Shown: positions 1 through 7,544, numbered from the stretch's first letter. The stretch: 8,009 nt of DNA from Rhodospirillales bacterium (GCA_018664265.1 JABJOR010000550.1:1-8009); one strand, 5' to 3'. The notes: generated by a model from the sequence alone, not told the origin. Program-made: numbers and translations.

Positions 1-435
1 CAGAATAACATCTTCATAGCCACGCCGTTGGGCAAACCGGGTAAACACTGGATGATTTGCAGCATGAGTCTTGGAAAACCTTGATTTTCCCGATTGATCC
101 ATTTTATATCGTTCGTGCTTTGGATTGGGGTTTTCCTCAACGAACATCTGTTTCAATTTTTCGAGGCGGCCCTTGGTTTGCTCAAACGTATACTGCAGAT
201 CAAGGACGGCATCCATGAGCATCTCGTTTTCCGACATATTCAGAATGTCTTCACCAATACCACCAAGATATCCTGTAAGCTCCGAGGTTCTGGCTTCCTG
301 AATTGCTTCAAGTTTTTGCAGTGCCGACTCTTCAAGGGCTGATTCTGTTTGCAGCTGTGAGACGAATCCCGTTGTTACAGCAGCTGCAACTCCCAGAATT
401 ACAGTCATAAGTGGTAATTTAGCAGAAATACGCAT
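1..435 (-). CDS. Membrane-anchored sensory protein (methyl-accepting chemotaxis-type), N-terminal part
   Basis: Partial gene. The ATG lies at 435-433 on the minus strand and 145 codons stay open to the window edge. A GGGGG Shine-Dalgarno-like tract sits 5 bases upstream. The protein begins MRISAKLPLMTVILGVAAAV, a short basic N-terminus followed by a hydrophobic membrane segment at about residues 7-27. A helical stretch follows (about 30-110; TESALEESALQKLEAIQEAR), then a region ending HPVFTRFAQRRGYEDVIL. From memory this arrangement resembles the extracytoplasmic sensor region of a family of alphaproteobacterial chemoreceptors, where the motif NP-P precedes HP-F--F---RGY-D. Some members of that family carry a nucleotide cyclase or another output domain instead of the chemoreceptor signalling domain. 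The output domain lies outside the window, so the chemotaxis assignment is inference. It is followed 119 bases upstream by a sensor kinase on the same strand. Confidence 0.7.
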   Translation of the reverse strand, partial: MRISAKLPLMTVILGVAAAVTTGFVSQLQTESALEESALQKLEAIQEARTSELTGYLGGIGEDILNMSENEMLMDAVLDLQYTFEQTKGRLEKLKQMFVEENPNPKHERYKMDQSGKSRFSKTHAANHPVFTRFAQRRGYEDVIL

Positions 436-440
436 ATTTT

Positions 441-445
441 CCCCC
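441..445 (-). promoter_or_regulatory. Ribosome binding site of the left-edge sensory gene
   Basis: On the minus strand a GGGGG run followed by AAAAT precedes the ATG at 435. The spacing of 5 bases from the G run is acceptable for a Shine-Dalgarno element. It supports the chosen start in a gene whose product cannot otherwise be aligned here. Confidence 0.5.
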
Positions 446-554
446 GAAAATGTATATAGCTAGCGATCTTCATAGAATAGAGTAGTTTGAAAACCACGCT
501 AAATCAAGCATTCACGCCCCTGAAAAATAGAATACAATTGCAATTTTAATGAAT

Positions 555-2375
555 TCAAGAAAATTGTATGGTTCGATTTTCTGGGAAGCGAATAGTAACG
601 ACTGTGCCGTAATTTATTTTACTTGAAATTTCAAGAGAGCCACCAAACAAATTCATTAAATTCACACAAAGATAAAGTCCCAAACCAGATCCTTCATGTC
701 TGCGTGCGTGAACCCCACTGGCCTGCTCAAAAGGCATCAGTACTCTGGTAATATCGCTTTCAGACATCCCGTGCCCTGTGTCCTCAACATCAATAACAAT
801 GCTGTCATTTTCATCCACCTTGCACCTGACATTGATTTCACCATCATTGGGCGTAAATTTTATCGCATTGGACACAAGTTTGTTCAGTATCTGGATAAAC
901 GCCCTTTCATCACCCTGTAAGGCAGGCATATCCCTTGGCTCATTAAAGTGTAGCGTCTGATTGGACGCTTCGGCCATTTTCGCCAATTGGCGGAAACTGA
1001 TTTGTATCAATGAAGAAACGTTCAGAGGCTCCTCATCCAGGTCATATTTTCCTGCTTCAATCTTTGACAGATCCAAAATATCATTAATTAGGCTGACAAG
1101 AAGTGTCCCGCTATCATGAATATCACCTGCATATTCTTCGTAATGAGAATTGCCCAAAGGACCAAAGGCCTTTTCGCGCATCATGTCGCTGAACCCCATG
1201 ATCGCATTAAGCGGGGTGCGCAAATCATGGCTCATGGATGCCAAAAATTCAGATTTTGCCCTATTGGCAGATTCGGCTTCACCCTTGGCCTCTACCAATA
1301 TCACCTGGTTCTTCTCCAAAGCCTCTTGCGAATGTGTAAGACTGCGATTTAACCTGAGAACATGGGCACCGATAAATGCCAAAACAATAAACCCAACGCT
1401 AAATGCTATCAGCCAATACCGATAGGCTTTCACCACATCAAGCAATGAAATATCACCAAATTCCTCATATGGGCTTAGTGACATCCGTTGCAAAATTTCA
1501 TGAACGGGCTGGTAGTCTTCAGGGATAGTCCAGCCTTGTATATTTGCAGCAGTGGCTGCAAGGCCATCATAGCGCATATTTAAAAGCGCCGAAACAACGC
1601 TTCTGGCAAGCGAATCAGATGTGTGGTCCAACTTGGCTATGGGCCATTCAGGATAAAGCCGGGTTGAGTGTAAAAAAGGAAACGTGTCATCCTTACGCGG
1701 CTCTACAAGGTGGATTAAGGAAATTTCAATTTTTTTCTCGCCGTTCATACGCTCCAACTTATCCGAGCGAACAATGCCCACGTCGGCCTCTCCACTAAGA
1801 ACAGCTTGTACAACCGCATCGTGGGTTTCAAGAAACGTCAGAGATTCAAAATCATTCTCGTCAACACCAGCCTCATTGAATTCACGAAGCGCCATGATCC
1901 ACCCACCAAGTGATGTGGGATGTACTGCAACTATACGCTTTCCAACCAAATCCGTGAAATTGTTAATCTTTGATTGATTTATATTGGAAAAAACAGCGCT
2001 ACTGAATTGAGTAACATGCTTTAATCCGGACATGCGATTCATTAAAGTCATAATTCTGCGCACACGGTAATTGACCAGCAATTCTATATATATCGCCGAA
2101 TTCACAATAACGAAATCGACAGAACCGCTCCCCACCAGTTTGGGGACTTCATCGAACAACATGGGAACAATAGTAAAATGATGCCCGGGAAGAGAAGAGC
2201 TGAGAAAATTTGCTGTCGCATTCCATTTCTCAAAGGTCTTTTGCACGCCTCGCTTGGCGAGCACCCCGATTTTGACCTCTGTTTCGCTTATGTCAATGGA
2301 ATTGGCAGGAGACACCACACCGAGACAGCTAAACAGGACAAAGGCAACAAAAAGCTTTCTGCCCCCCCTAAACAT
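555..2375 (-). CDS. Sensor histidine kinase with PhnD/TtrS-like periplasmic binding domain
   Basis: A 606-residue inner-membrane sensor kinase that should autophosphorylate on histidine and pass the phosphate to an unknown response regulator. Domains in order: signal sequence or N-terminal anchor (about 1-26, MFRGGRKLFVAFVLFSCLGV); periplasmic domain (about 31-295) resembling phosphonate-type ABC binding proteins (PhnD-like), with VKIGVLAKRG, a VDFVIVNSAIY segment, LVGKRIVAVHPTSLGG and SGEADVGIVRSD; membrane helix (about 321-340); helical linker (341-378); HisKA with FLASMSHDLRTPLNAI and phosphoacceptor His383; HATPase_c with N box NAIKFTP (Asn503), G1 DTGHGM (532-537) and G2 GSGLGL (562-567). 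The tetrathionate sensor TtrS has the same plan, but the ligand here is unknown. No receiver domain is attached and no response regulator is adjacent. An in-frame TAA five codons upstream and a TAAGG 10 bases before the ATG fix the start. Codons 3-5 contain a run of seven G. Confidence 0.92.
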   Translation of the reverse strand: MFRGGRKLFVAFVLFSCLGVVSPANSIDISETEVKIGVLAKRGVQKTFEKWNATANFLSSSLPGHHFTIVPMLFDEVPKLVGSGSVDFVIVNSAIYIELLVNYRVRRIMTLMNRMSGLKHVTQFSSAVFSNINQSKINNFTDLVGKRIVAVHPTSLGGWIMALREFNEAGVDENDFESLTFLETHDAVVQAVLSGEADVGIVRSDKLERMNGEKKIEISLIHLVEPRKDDTFPFLHSTRLYPEWPIAKLDHTSDSLARSVVSALLNMRYDGLAATAANIQGWTIPEDYQPVHEILQRMSLSPYEEFGDISLLDVVKAYRYWLIAFSVGFIVLAFIGAHVLRLNRSLTHSQEALEKNQVILVEAKGEAESANRAKSEFLASMSHDLRTPLNAIMGFSDMMREKAFGPLGNSHYEEYAGDIHDSGTLLVSLINDILDLSKIEAGKYDLDEEPLNVSSLIQISFRQLAKMAEASNQTLHFNEPRDMPALQGDERAFIQILNKLVSNAIKFTPNDGEINVRCKVDENDSIVIDVEDTGHGMSESDITRVLMPFEQASGVHARRHEGSGLGLYLCVNLMNLFGGSLEISSKINYGTVVTIRFPENRTIQFS

Positions 2376-2385
2376 TATGATAATG

Positions 2386-2390
2386 CCTTA
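2386..2390 (-). promoter_or_regulatory. Ribosome binding site of the PhnD-domain kinase
   Basis: TAAGG on the minus strand lies 10 bases upstream of the ATG at 2375. The same TAA is an in-frame stop, so translation cannot start further upstream at an in-frame codon. Confidence 0.45.
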
Positions 2391-2472
2391 AAACCATCTT
2401 CTGGTAACGCCCCTTTATTTATGCGGTTTAATGTGACACACCAAACCTGCATACGTAAAGAGGCCAATTGGG

Positions 2473-2501
2473 TTAAAAACACTGACAAAGCCTTTTATAC
2501 A
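2473..2501 (+). promoter_or_regulatory. Candidate sigma-70-type promoter for the clc-uvrD-prmA unit
   Basis: In the divergent gap, TTAAAA (2473-2478, four of six matches to TTGACA) is separated by exactly 17 bases from TATACA (2496-2501, four of six matches to TATAAT). This would give a leader of roughly 80 bases before the clc ATG. A perfect 8-base palindrome, CCAATTGG (2464-2471), abuts the -35 element and could be an operator, but palindromes this short arise by chance. I found no equally good promoter for the leftward kinase gene in this gap. Confidence 0.3.
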
Positions 2502-2589
2502 GCCAAAAATCCAACTCATGGTTGCCGCAGAAATCAAGACAGACTAGGCTCAGGACTTATTCATACACACGGTTGGTGATTCAAACAAA

Positions 2590-4383
2590 ATGGCGCAAAA
2601 CACTCCCCCGGATTCCAACACACCGTCAAAATTGCGTATGCTCAATGTCATAAACAGAGCAGCACGTCATGATCACCTGATTATGGCAGCATTGTCTTTG
2701 GGTGTCGGGCTGGTAACAGGTGTTGCCGTTATCTTTTTCAGAGAAGCCATTCAGTGGATACAATGGGCATACTATGGAACAGCAACCGAGCGCTTTTATC
2801 TGGCTGCCGAAACTTTCCCATGGTGGATGATCTTGCTGGTTCCGACAGCCGGAGGCTTGCTTGTTGGGATTTTTATACACTGGACTTTGCCAGAACGCCG
2901 CCCACACGGAATTCCGGATGTCATTGAAGCCTACGCAAGGCGAAATGCATTCATGTCCTTTCGCACAGGCATGGCCGCCATGCTAGCCAGTGCCGCGTCC
3001 GTTGGTTGCGGAGCTTCCGTTGGGCGCGAAGGCCCTGCCGTGCATTTGGGCGCATCTTTGACAGGATGGCTAACCCGCAAGTTGGATCTTCCCCGCCCGT
3101 TTGCCCGCGTTATCCTTGGCTGTGGTGTATCGGCAGCCGTTGCTGCGTCCTTCAACGCCCCGATAGCCGGGGCCTTGTTTGCCAGCGAAGTCATCATTGG
3201 ATACTACGCCTTGCGCACCTTTGCGCCGATTGTTATTGCCAGCGTGGCAGGAACAGCCCTAACCCGTATCTGGTTTGGTGATTTTCCAGCCTTCTTTGTC
3301 TCCGAGACCCTGTTTGCCTCCCTATGGGAATTTCCGGCTTTTCTTTTGTTGGGAATTGTTTGCGCCATTGTTGCCATATCCTTCATGCGATCCATTGAAG
3401 TCACACAGACTCTGGCATCCAAACTACCGGGGCCAACCTGGTATCGTCCAGCGATAGCCGGGCTGGGCGTCGGCGCAATTGCACTTGTCTTCCCCCACGT
3501 TCTGGGCGTTGGTTACGGGTTGACAGAATCTGCCATGACCATGCAATTTGGATTTTGGATGATCATCGGCATTGCCTTAGCCAAGATTATTGCAACGGCA
3601 CTTTCGCTTGGCTTCGGTTTTGCCGGAGGCGTCTTCAGTCCAGCCCTCGTCATTGGTGCATTAACAGGAAGCGCCTTTGGTATTCTGGCAACAAGTGTGT
3701 TTCCTGAATTTTCATCCGGGCCGGATGCATATGCATTGGTCGGCATGGGTGCTGTAGCGGCAGCTGTTCTGGGGGCACCGATTTCAACCACCTTGATTGT
3801 GTTTGAGCTGACCGGAGATTACGCCCTCACGCTCGGGGTCATGGTTTCTGTGGTTACGGCGACTGAGATCACTCAAATCATTTTTGGTCGGTCGTTCTTT
3901 TCGCGCCAGTTATCAAGACGCGGCGTTAACCTGAAAACCGAGGCCGAAGATGAAGCCTTGAAAGTAAACACAATTTCGCAAATTATGAAGAATGACAATT
4001 CCAGGATACCAGAAAACACCCCCTTAAAGGATGTCCGCGTTGCCTTGCAATCATCAACCATTGGCAAATTATTTGTAACCAATGACGACGGCACCCTGCT
4101 CGGTTGCATAAAGCTGTCAGACCTTGGCTCAAAGGCTTTTGATACATCCAGTGATGACGCCACCAATGCAGGTTCGGTTGCAAATAGCCACAGCCCGATA
4201 CTATCGCTAAAGAACGATTTGCATATGGTGCTTGAACTTATGAACGAAACAAGCGAAGAGGTAATTGCCATTGTAGACACCATGGAGAATATGCAGTTTT
4301 CAGGGTATATCACCCACCATGATGTCATGCAGAGCTATACCAGAACACTCAGCCAGTTTCGCAATGAGGAACGCACCTATTGA
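2590..4383 (+). CDS. ClC-family chloride channel/transporter with C-terminal CBS pair
   Basis: A 597-residue inner-membrane anion channel or transporter of the ClC family, with about 18 helical membrane segments expected over residues 30-435. Family motifs: HGIPDV (106-111, the GSGIP position), GREGPAVHLGA (145-155) with gating glutamate Glu147, FNAPIAGALFASE (188-200), and GGVFSPALVIG (346-356, the GxFxP motif). The C-terminus carries two CBS domains (about 456-515 and 523-585), which in ClC proteins bind nucleotides or tune gating. Aligned from memory with E. coli ClC-ec1, the internal proton glutamate Glu203 becomes Val201, the Ser107 position is His106, and the Tyr445 position is Phe437. 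This pattern favours a passive channel or uncoupled carrier over a strict Cl-/H+ exchanger, which is inference. The ATG at 2590 is the first possible start after an in-frame TAG at 2545, but its Shine-Dalgarno is poor. The next Met is residue 17. The stop overlaps the next gene. Confidence 0.93.
   Translation: MAQNTPPDSNTPSKLRMLNVINRAARHDHLIMAALSLGVGLVTGVAVIFFREAIQWIQWAYYGTATERFYLAAETFPWWMILLVPTAGGLLVGIFIHWTLPERRPHGIPDVIEAYARRNAFMSFRTGMAAMLASAASVGCGASVGREGPAVHLGASLTGWLTRKLDLPRPFARVILGCGVSAAVAASFNAPIAGALFASEVIIGYYALRTFAPIVIASVAGTALTRIWFGDFPAFFVSETLFASLWEFPAFLLLGIVCAIVAISFMRSIEVTQTLASKLPGPTWYRPAIAGLGVGAIALVFPHVLGVGYGLTESAMTMQFGFWMIIGIALAKIIATALSLGFGFAGGVFSPALVIGALTGSAFGILATSVFPEFSSGPDAYALVGMGAVAAAVLGAPISTTLIVFELTGDYALTLGVMVSVVTATEITQIIFGRSFFSRQLSRRGVNLKTEAEDEALKVNTISQIMKNDNSRIPENTPLKDVRVALQSSTIGKLFVTNDDGTLLGCIKLSDLGSKAFDTSSDDATNAGSVANSHSPILSLKNDLHMVLELMNETSEEVIAIVDTMENMQFSGYITHHDVMQSYTRTLSQFRNEERTY
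4366..4371 (+). promoter_or_regulatory. Ribosome binding site deciding the TTG start of the helicase
   Basis: GAGGAA lies inside the last codons of clc, 8 bases before the TTG at 4380. It is the strongest Shine-Dalgarno sequence in the window. It is the main reason to accept a TTG start rather than a downstream ATG; the first in-frame ATG is Met57, beyond the Walker A motif. Confidence 0.75.
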
Positions 4384-6611
4384 CCGATATTCACGAGCCG
4401 CTTCCTGCCCATTCTGCAACGCCCTATCTGGAAACCCTGAATGAGTCCCAGCGCAGTGCTGTGGAACAACTTGATGGGCCGGTATTGGTGCTGGCGGGTG
4501 CCGGGACGGGCAAAACAAGAGTTCTGACAACCCGGCTTGCGCATCTGTTGATGTTGGGCAAGGCACAGCCATGGGAAATCCTCTGCGTCACCTTTACCAA
4601 CAAGGCCGCACGTGAAATGCGAGAGCGCGTAGCGCAATTATTGGGTTATGAAAATGAAGGCTGGTGGGTTGGCACGTTCCATGCGCAAGGGGCGCGTATT
4701 TTACGCAACCACGCCGAAGCGGTTGGCCTGCGCTCAACTTTTTCCATTATCGACACCGATGATCAAATCCGTCTGGTGAAACAAATTCTTGCTGCAAACA
4801 GCGTCGATGAAAAGAACTGCCCACCCCGCATGATGTCCAACCTTATCCAGCGCTGGAAAGATCGCGGCCTGCCCCCGGAGAAGGTCGCAGGCACGGAAGG
4901 CTCTGAGCATGCAGACGGTATGGCCCCGACCATCTATGCCCAGTACCAGGAACGCCTGAGCACACTGAACGCGGCTGACTTTGGTGATCTGTTGATGCTC
5001 AATCTGACCCTGTTCCAGAACGAGCCGGAAATTCTGGCAAAGTACCAAAAGAAGTTTCGCTACATTCTGGTTGATGAGTACCAAGATACCAACGTATCGC
5101 AATATCTGTGGCTGCGCCTTCTGGCACAGGGCCACAGCAATATCTGTTGCGTTGGTGATGATGATCAGGCGATCTATTCTTGGCGTGGGGCCGAGGTCGG
5201 AAACATCCTGCGCTTTGAAGACGATTTCCCCGGCGCACAAACCGTGCGGCTGGAACGCAACTATCGTTCAACTCCCAACATTCTGGCCGCAGCTTCGGGC
5301 CTGATTTCCCACAACGAAGGTCGCCTCGGCAAAACCTTGTGGACAGATATCAACGAAGGCGAAAAGGTTCGCGTTCACGGCGTTTGGGACGGTGAAGAAG
5401 AAGCCCGTTATATCGGCTCGGAAATCGAAAGCCTCCATAGCAAGGGTCATAACCTGAACGAAATTGCCGTACTGGTTCGCGTCGGTTTCCAAACCCGTGA
5501 ATTTGAAGATCGATTGATCACGCTGGCCCTGCCCTACAGGGTCTTGGGCGGCATGCGGTTTTATGAGCGTGCAGAAATTCGTGACGCCGTGGCGTATTTG
5601 CGGGTGATTGCCCAACCGGATGATGATCTGGCACTTGAGCGCATTATCAATGTTCCAAAACGTGGCATCGGGCAAGCAACGGTACAAACCATGCACCAGT
5701 TCGCCCGGGCAGAAAATATATCTCTCTACACAGCAATTTTGCGTTTGCTGGAAACCGATGAAATCCGCGCTGCCACTCGCAAGAAACTACGAGGCTTGAT
5801 GGATGACTTCGATCGCTGGCGCGGACAGCTCAACACCATGCGCCATCCAGAGCTGGCAGAAACCGTCCTCGATGAGTCCGGCTACACAGCCATGTGGCAA
5901 GACAAGGCTCGTTCGGATAAGTCCCCGGATGCGGTGGGGCGTCTCGACAACTTGAAAGAGCTTATCGCTGCATTAGAAGATTTTGAAAACATGACCGGAT
6001 TTTTAGAACATGTTTCTCTGGTCATGGACAACGAAGAAAAAGGCGACGACGACAAGGTTACGCTGATGACTCTGCACGGCGCCAAAGGTTTGGAATTTGA
6101 CACTGTGTTCCTGCCGGGTTGGGAAGAAGGATTGTTTCCGCACCAACGCGCCCTTGATGAAAGTGGCACCGCCGGGCTGGAAGAAGAACGCCGTCTTGGT
6201 TATGTAGGCATTACCCGTGCTCGTGCTCGCAGCACCATATCCTTTGCTGCAAACAGGCGCATCTATAACCAGTGGAAAAGCGCCATCCCCTCACGCTTCA
6301 TTGACGAGCTGCCGCCGGAAACCGTCAGCGTTGAAAGCGCCAGCGGGCTTTATGGATCGTACCGAGGCGGAGGTCGACATAATAGCAATGCAAGATATGA
6401 CCGTGGCAATCTCTATCGCGACAAGTTGCCCAATTCTGCTTTTCAGGAATCTTTTGATACCCCAAGCCAGAGCTTTGACGTCGGCGAACGTGTGTTTCAT
6501 CAAAAATTCGGCTATGGAGAAATCCTCCACATTGATGGCAACAAGCTGGAAGTTGCCTTTGAAAAAGCTAGCACTAAAAAAGTCATGGACAGTTTCGTTG
6601 AAAAGGCCTGA
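4380..6611 (+). CDS. uvrD: UvrD/PcrA-type superfamily 1A DNA helicase
   Basis: A 743-residue cytoplasmic ATP-dependent 3'-5' DNA helicase of the UvrD/PcrA/Rep family, acting in nucleotide excision and mismatch repair and in clearing recombination or transcription intermediates. Motifs in order: Q motif (LNESQRSAV, 20-28), Walker A GAGTGKT (40-46, Lys45), motif Ia TFTNKAAREM (71-80), Ib GTFHAQGARILR (98-109), Walker B VDEYQDT (231-237), III GDDDQAIYSWRGA (259-271), IV LERNYRST (291-298), V TLHGAKGLEF (564-573), and VI EEERRLGYVGITRAR (601-615). A Gly/Asn/Arg-rich linker (about 655-690) leads to a C-terminal Tudor-like module (701-740, VGERVFHQKFGYGEI), which in PcrA/UvrD contacts RNA polymerase. 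Length and motif set are complete. Its TTG start overlaps the clc TGA by four bases (TTGA), suggesting translational coupling. The symbol could equally be pcrA; Rep is less likely given the Tudor-like tail. Confidence 0.95.
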   Translation: MTDIHEPLPAHSATPYLETLNESQRSAVEQLDGPVLVLAGAGTGKTRVLTTRLAHLLMLGKAQPWEILCVTFTNKAAREMRERVAQLLGYENEGWWVGTFHAQGARILRNHAEAVGLRSTFSIIDTDDQIRLVKQILAANSVDEKNCPPRMMSNLIQRWKDRGLPPEKVAGTEGSEHADGMAPTIYAQYQERLSTLNAADFGDLLMLNLTLFQNEPEILAKYQKKFRYILVDEYQDTNVSQYLWLRLLAQGHSNICCVGDDDQAIYSWRGAEVGNILRFEDDFPGAQTVRLERNYRSTPNILAAASGLISHNEGRLGKTLWTDINEGEKVRVHGVWDGEEEARYIGSEIESLHSKGHNLNEIAVLVRVGFQTREFEDRLITLALPYRVLGGMRFYERAEIRDAVAYLRVIAQPDDDLALERIINVPKRGIGQATVQTMHQFARAENISLYTAILRLLETDEIRAATRKKLRGLMDDFDRWRGQLNTMRHPELAETVLDESGYTAMWQDKARSDKSPDAVGRLDNLKELIAALEDFENMTGFLEHVSLVMDNEEKGDDDKVTLMTLHGAKGLEFDTVFLPGWEEGLFPHQRALDESGTAGLEEERRLGYVGITRARARSTISFAANRRIYNQWKSAIPSRFIDELPPETVSVESASGLYGSYRGGGRHNSNARYDRGNLYRDKLPNSAFQESFDTPSQSFDVGERVFHQKFGYGEILHIDGNKLEVAFEKASTKKVMDSFVEKA
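6602..6606 (+). promoter_or_regulatory. Ribosome binding site of prmA
   Basis: AAAGG, within the last codons of the helicase gene, lies 8 bases before the prmA ATG at 6615. It supports this start and continuation of the same transcript. Confidence 0.5.
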
Positions 6612-6614
6612 AGA

Positions 6615-7517
6615 ATGAGTTTTGGTAATCGTGGTTTCTTGTGGCAGATCGTCTGTAAGGTTCCGGCGGAAGCCGCTGATCTGTTTGAAGAATACCTGCG
6701 GCAGTTTTGCTTCACGGTATCGTCTTCGGCCAAAGTAGACTCCAACATCTGGAGCGTCGAAGGCTTCAGTGAGGCTGAGCCGGATCGCGAGATCATTGAA
6801 CGTGGCGCTCGTGCGCTGGCAAATGATACCGGGTTTGAAGCCCCGTCTTTTCTGTATGATTTACAGCCCCCAATTAACTGGCTGGCAGAAAACCTTGCCT
6901 CGTTTCCGCCCATTCGCTGGGAGCGCTACTTTGTTCATGGATCACATTATGAAGACGCAATTCCTTCGGGTGTAACCCCGCTTGTGCTCAATGCAGGTAC
7001 GGCTTTTGGCTCTGGCGAGCATCCGACAACGGGCGGGTGTCTGCTGGCACTTGATCGACTTGCCCGCCATAAACAATTCAAGCGTCCGCTTGATGTCGGG
7101 TGTGGGTCCGGCATCCTGTCCATAGCCGCCGCCAAGACCTGGAACGTTCCTGTGCTGGCTGCCGATATTGACCCCGAGTCTGTTTTGGTCACTAAGGCTA
7201 ATGCCAAGCTTAATCAGGTTGACGATTTAATCCAGTCGGTTTGCAGCGATGGCTACAAGCACAGACGCATCAGCACCAGTGGTTCATATGATCTGATCAC
7301 AGCCAATATTCTAGCGCGCCCACTGGCAAAACTGGCAAAGGATTTAAGTCACGCACTGGCAAAAGGCGGCACCGCTGTTATTTCCGGTATTATTGAGCGT
7401 GATATCCCGTGGATGGTCAGAGTCCACCGCATGACCGGACTGCACCTGGTTGAAAAAACAGCCCTTAAGGGTTGGGCCACTCTGGTGTTGGAAAAGGGAA
7501 ACGCCTCCAGAGCGTAA
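6615..7517 (+). CDS. prmA: Ribosomal protein L11 methyltransferase
   Basis: A 300-residue cytoplasmic S-adenosylmethionine-dependent methyltransferase that trimethylates ribosomal protein L11 at its N-terminus and lysines. The N-terminal substrate-recognition domain (about 1-95) is followed by a linker and a Rossmann-fold catalytic domain. Diagnostic PrmA signatures are NAGTAFGSGEHPTT (126-139; the family form is close to D/NxGxAFGTGxHxTT), AdoMet motif I LDVGCGSGILSIAA (159-172), acidic motif II AADIDPES (182-189), and ANILARPL (230-237), which corresponds to the family's ANILAGPL. Length is normal and no key motif is missing. The ATG is 3 bases after the helicase stop, with a Shine-Dalgarno in the upstream gene, so it is likely co-transcribed with clc and uvrD. 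In E. coli prmA is not essential, and a similar mild role is expected here. Confidence 0.95.
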   Translation: MSFGNRGFLWQIVCKVPAEAADLFEEYLRQFCFTVSSSAKVDSNIWSVEGFSEAEPDREIIERGARALANDTGFEAPSFLYDLQPPINWLAENLASFPPIRWERYFVHGSHYEDAIPSGVTPLVLNAGTAFGSGEHPTTGGCLLALDRLARHKQFKRPLDVGCGSGILSIAAAKTWNVPVLAADIDPESVLVTKANAKLNQVDDLIQSVCSDGYKHRRISTSGSYDLITANILARPLAKLAKDLSHALAKGGTAVISGIIERDIPWMVRVHRMTGLHLVEKTALKGWATLVLEKGNASRA

Positions 7518-7544
7518 TCAAGCCTTTGTGAATTGGCACATAAG

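Noticed and set aside
536..545. Palindrome AATTGCAATT in the gap between the two left minus-strand genes.
   Set aside because: It has no loop, low complexity and an AT-rich context. A chance match is the simplest explanation.
436..554. Promoter for the left-edge sensory gene, including a TATATA at 453-458 or a flagellar sigma-28 motif.
   Set aside because: TATATA is too close to the ATG for a normal leader and has no matching -35. I found no TAAA-N15-GCCGATAA-like motif.
532..569. Inverted repeat ATACAATT / AATTGTAT around the stop codon of the sensor kinase, considered as a terminator.
   Set aside because: The arms are only 8 bases, entirely A/T-rich with a 22-base loop, and one arm lies in coding sequence. 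No T run follows in the right place.
2353..2375. Lipoprotein signal with Cys17 in the kinase N-terminus (LFSC).
   Set aside because: Phe at the -2 position is poorly tolerated in lipoboxes. A standard signal sequence or uncleaved anchor fits better.
2432..2440. TGTGACACA, considered as a CRP/FNR-type operator.
   Set aside because: It lacks the second half-site at the spacing used by CRP (TGTGA-N6-TCACA) or FNR (TTGAT-N4-ATCAA).
2178..2579. A 133-codon plus-strand open frame reaching through the divergent gap.
   Set aside because: Half of it is antisense to the signal and periplasmic region of the kinase, which has clear homology. The translated sequence shows no recognisable domain and no good ribosome binding site.
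3873..4328. A 151-codon minus-strand open frame opposite the CBS domains of the ClC gene.
   Set aside because: It is antisense to a strongly supported gene, has no recognisable motifs, and its composition is that expected of an opposite-strand shadow.
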